The notes under the pieces: model-generated
What the model was told of the DNA's origin: nothing
Database searches by the model: none
The model's input: the letters and a program-made list of their open reading frames with translations, nothing else
NCBI GenBank assembly: GCA_902802975.1
Contig: CADCOF010000107.1
Coordinates: 1-7,631, forward strand
Origin: an uncultured Ruminococcus sp.
Lineage (GTDB): Bacteria; Bacillota; Clostridia; Oscillospirales; Acutalibacteraceae
DNA: 7,631 bases
Direction of reading: 5' to 3'
Position numbers and translations under genes: made by a program
Part shown: one piece after another, positions 5,397-7,631 of the stretch
Numbering within the stretch: position 1 is the first letter of the stretch
Layout: the number at the start of each line of letters is the position of its first letter

Positions 5397-7085
5397 ATGG
5401 ATTATACGAAAGAATACAAGCGTTGGTGCGAGCTTGCAAAGGGCGATATTGACGTTGAAAATGAGCTTGCAGCTATCGCAGATGATGACTCAAAAATAGA
5501 GGACGCATTTTATCGTGATCTTGCTTTCGGTACGGGCGGACTGCGTGGTGTTATCGGCGCAGGCACAAACCGTATGAATATTCACACTGTTGCAAAAGCA
5601 TCACAGGGTCTTGCAGATTATGTGATAAAAAAATTTCCCGAAAATAAAAGAAAGATCGCTGTAAGCTACGATTCAAGAATAAAGTCTGATCTGTTTTCAG
5701 AGGTAGCAAGCGGTGTGTTTGCAGCAAACGGGATAAAGGTGCATATCTACACCGAGTTGATGCCCACTCCGTGTTTGTCATATGCTGTTCGTGCATTGAA
5801 TTGTGCAGCCGGTATTATGGTAACAGCCTCGCACAATCCGTCAAAGTATAACGGATACAAGGTTTACGGTGCGGACGGCTGTCAGATAACAACGGAAGCT
5901 GCGGAAATTATTCTTGCAGAGATCGAAAAGCTTGATGTTTTTGCAGACGTAAAAACAAGCGATTTTGAAAGCGGAATTGCAAACGGTATGATAGAGTATA
6001 TCGGTGAGAATGTCTACACCAACTTTGTTGAAGAAGTCAAAAAGCAGTCCGTACTTTCCGAGAATGACAAGATAAATAAAGACGTTGCTATCGTTTTCTC
6101 TCCGCTTCACGGTACAGGCTTGAAGCCCGTTCTCCGCACACTCAAAGAAAGCGGATATACGAATATAACCGTTGTAAAAGAACAGGAAGAGCCGGACGGC
6201 AATTTCACCACTTGTCCATATCCGAATCCCGAGATAAAAGAAGCAATGTCGCTCGGTATGGAGTACGCAGAAAAATACAATGCCGATCTGCTGCTTGCAA
6301 CAGACCCCGACTGCGATCGCGTGGGTATTGCGGTAAAAACTCCAAAGGGCGATTATCAGCTTTTATCCGGTAACGAAACGGGTATGCTCCTGCTTGATTA
6401 TATCTGCCAAAAGCGTATCGAAAACGGCACCATGCCCGAAGACCCGGTATTTATAAAAACGATAGTAACAATAGATATGGCGGAGCGTATAGCTGCAAAT
6501 TATGGCGTGAGAACGATAAATGTCCTTACAGGCTTTAAGTTTATCGGAGAACAGATAGGACTTCTCGAACAGCAGGGCAAAGAGGAAAGCTATATTTTCG
6601 GTATGGAAGAAAGCTACGGCTATCTAAGCGGCGGCTATGTACGTGACAAAGACGCTGTTGACGGCGCATTCCTTATTTGTGAGATGTTCGCATATTACAA
6701 AACAAAGGGCGTTTCACTGATCGAAAAGCTTAATGAGATTTATACAAAGTATGGATTTTGCTTGAATACGCTGCATTTTTATGAGTTCGACGGTTCGGCG
6801 GGCTTTGAGAAAATGCAGAGAATTATGAAAAAATTCAGAGGAGATATAAAAAATATCGGTGGGAGAAAGATCGAAAAGGTTCTTGATTATTCACAGGGAA
6901 TTGACGGTTTGCCAAAGTCCGATGTTCTGAAATTCCTGCTTGAGGGCAACTGCTCTGTTGTTGTGCGCCCTTCGGGTACAGAGCCTAAGCTAAAAACTTA
7001 CCTGTCTGTTTCTGCTGGTAATATGGAAGAGGCTGCAAACGGTGAGATAATAATTTGTGATGAACTGAACCGTTATTTTCAATAA
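5397..7085 (+). CDS. pgm: Phosphohexomutase (phosphoglucomutase/phosphomannomutase, PGM2/PgcA type)
   Basis: This 562-residue cytoplasmic enzyme of the alpha-D-phosphohexomutase superfamily moves phosphate between C6 and C1 of hexoses. In this operon it would convert mannose-6-P to mannose-1-P for ManC. The four active-site loops are present: TASHNP (143-148) with phosphoserine Ser145; the metal loop DPDCDR (303-308) with Asp303, Asp305 and Asp307; the sugar-binding loop GMEESYG (402-408); and the phosphate-binding loop RPSGTEPK (524-531). FGTGGLRG (44-51) is the conserved N-terminal loop. Length and loops fit the PGM2-like branch (Bacillus PgcA and relatives). The EES sugar loop is the form usual in phosphoglucomutases, so glucose-1-P may be a substrate as well as, or instead of, mannose-1-P. 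The ATG at 5397 follows AAAAGGGTG (5382-5390); a GTG at 5388 lies inside that site and is rejected. A terminator follows 20 nt after the stop, so this is the last gene of the operon. Confidence 0.92.
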   Translation: MDYTKEYKRWCELAKGDIDVENELAAIADDDSKIEDAFYRDLAFGTGGLRGVIGAGTNRMNIHTVAKASQGLADYVIKKFPENKRKIAVSYDSRIKSDLFSEVASGVFAANGIKVHIYTELMPTPCLSYAVRALNCAAGIMVTASHNPSKYNGYKVYGADGCQITTEAAEIILAEIEKLDVFADVKTSDFESGIANGMIEYIGENVYTNFVEEVKKQSVLSENDKINKDVAIVFSPLHGTGLKPVLRTLKESGYTNITVVKEQEEPDGNFTTCPYPNPEIKEAMSLGMEYAEKYNADLLLATDPDCDRVGIAVKTPKGDYQLLSGNETGMLLLDYICQKRIENGTMPEDPVFIKTIVTIDMAERIAANYGVRTINVLTGFKFIGEQIGLLEQQGKEESYIFGMEESYGYLSGGYVRDKDAVDGAFLICEMFAYYKTKGVSLIEKLNEIYTKYGFCLNTLHFYEFDGSAGFEKMQRIMKKFRGDIKNIGGRKIEKVLDYSQGIDGLPKSDVLKFLLEGNCSVVVRPSGTEPKLKTYLSVSAGNMEEAANGEIIICDELNRYFQ

Positions 7086-7105
7086 TGTACTAACATAGCT
7101 TTCAT

Positions 7106-7157
7106 AAAGATACATCATTGTAAGGCTTTCACTTACAGTGCTGTATCTTTTTGTTTT
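7106..7157 (+). terminator. Intrinsic terminator after the operon
   Basis: AAAGATACA (7106-7114) pairs with TGTATCTTT (7142-7150). After one mismatch, CAT (7116-7118) pairs with GTG (7138-7140, one wobble), and TGTAAG (7119-7124) pairs with CTTACA (7132-7137). The loop is 7 nt, and TTGTTTTTG follows the stem. This is a long, nearly perfect stem with a T-rich tail, 20 nt after the mutase stop, as expected at an operon end. Confidence 0.85.
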
Positions 7158-7488
7158 TGATAAAAGATAAGTACCAAGTTCCTTTTGCCACATTCCGAAT
7201 CCTTCATCATTCGATATTATAAAAATGTGTTTGGTGGTTCTGCGGGTTTCATAGTTTTCAAATCAATTATCCTTTCTGAACTATAAGATTACTAGGAAAT
7301 AAAAGAAAACATGTAAGAGTGTTTTTAACTCATATATTTCCCTTTGTTCCTTAATTTATATCCTAACACACAATTGTACATTTGTCAACATAAAAATTGT
7401 AAAAAATGTGTTGATTTGTGAGCATCTGTATTTACTGACTTGTAAACAATAGACCGAGTAAAACTCACAAATATGCCGCAAAGTAATA
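7158..7488. other. A+T-rich intergenic stretch between convergent genes
   Basis: I see no convincing gene, RNA or promoter in these 331 bases. An open stretch ending at a TAA near 7284 can be read on the + strand for about 40 codons, but it has no start codon or ribosome binding site and resembles no family I know. An imperfect inverted repeat (TCAACA / TGTTGA, around 7385-7416) and several ACAATTGT-like words occur near 7370-7420, but without a nearby promoter they cannot be called operators. The GTTAAAA heptamer family is absent here. Confidence 0.6.
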
Positions 7489-7515
7489 AAGGATGGAATA
7501 TAAAAATCCACCCTT
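7489..7515 (-). terminator. Probable intrinsic terminator of the - strand gene
   Basis: Read on the - strand, AAGGGTGGA (7515-7507) pairs with TCCATCCTT (7497-7489) over 9 bp with one G-T wobble, around a 9-nt loop. The downstream tail TATTACTTT is T-rich but interrupted. The stem begins inside the stop codon of the - strand reading frame, which supports a role as its terminator and supports that frame as real. Confidence 0.5.
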
Positions 7516-7631
7516 AATCATTAAACTTGTTTAAATTCAAATATTCCCACAAATCTTCACAAGTTTTTATTTTACGAAGAGACTCATCTGTTTCTTTTTC
7601 AAAAATCCATCGTCCTATAATATCATCAGTG
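7514..7631 (-). CDS. Unrecognised protein, C-terminal 38 residues (5' part outside window)
   Basis: On the - strand a frame is open from the window edge (first full codon at 7630-7628) to a TAA at 7516-7514. It reads TDDIIGRWIFEKETDESLRK, then IKTCEDLWEYLNLNKFND. The composition is that of an ordinary soluble, charged protein with a probable amphipathic helix at the end, and a hairpin directly after the stop looks like a terminator. I do not recognise the family. It faces the fucose operon and so is transcribed separately. The visible part is too short for a function, and a chance open frame in A+T-rich DNA remains possible. Confidence 0.5.
   Translation of the reverse strand, partial: TDDIIGRWIFEKETDESLRKIKTCEDLWEYLNLNKFND

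Noticed and set aside
6990..7193. 67-codon open frame on the - strand across the end of the mutase gene
   Set aside because: It runs through the terminator hairpin and opposite the conserved mutase C-terminus, and has no credible ribosome binding site.
7165..7284. Start-less 40-codon open stretch on the + strand downstream of the terminator
   Set aside because: There is no start codon or ribosome binding site, it follows a terminator, and it resembles no known family; such stretches are expected by chance.

Overview
The window is a co-directional block of nucleotide-sugar genes from a low-to-moderate G+C Gram-positive bacterium. Strong purine-rich ribosome binding sites, the protein styles and the A+T-rich intergenic DNA suggest a gut clostridium of the Ruminococcus/Oscillospiraceae type. 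That placement is inference from style; no rRNA or other phylogenetic marker is present.

Layout, all on the + strand: the 3' end of gmd (1-451), a MurG/arabinokinase-N-terminus-like GT-B glycosyltransferase (494-1570), fcl (1582-2526), a frameshifted four-helix-bundle (23S rRNA intervening-sequence-type) gene (2582-2936), manC (2990-4303), manA overlapping manC by 35 nt (4269-5285), and a PGM2-type phosphohexomutase (5397-7085). A good intrinsic terminator follows (7106-7157). After about 330 bp of A+T-rich DNA with nothing convincing in it comes the 3' end of an unrecognised gene on the - strand (7514-7631), probably with its own terminator.

The enzymes form one route. ManA converts fructose-6-P to mannose-6-P, the phosphohexomutase would give mannose-1-P, ManC makes GDP-mannose, Gmd makes GDP-4-keto-6-deoxymannose, and Fcl makes GDP-L-fucose. 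The glycosyltransferase-like gene between gmd and fcl is a candidate user of the product or of a related sugar, probably for surface polysaccharide or glycoprotein.

The unusual part lies between the genes. Three of the junctions carry arrays of a 7-base unit, GTTAAAA (TTTTAAC when inverted), packed between the upstream stop codon and the downstream ribosome binding site. After gmd the array contains the gmd stop codon and runs in unbroken 7-base register into G-rich units (consensus GAGNGTG) that supply the next ribosome binding site. After fcl, arrays in opposite orientation bracket the four-helix-bundle gene. After manA, a 21-bp perfect inverted repeat of the same units encloses only 38 nt, and its right arm matches that of the gene-containing copy. 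This looks like a small repeat/insertion family with one gene-carrying and one empty copy. It is the part of the window most worth following up.
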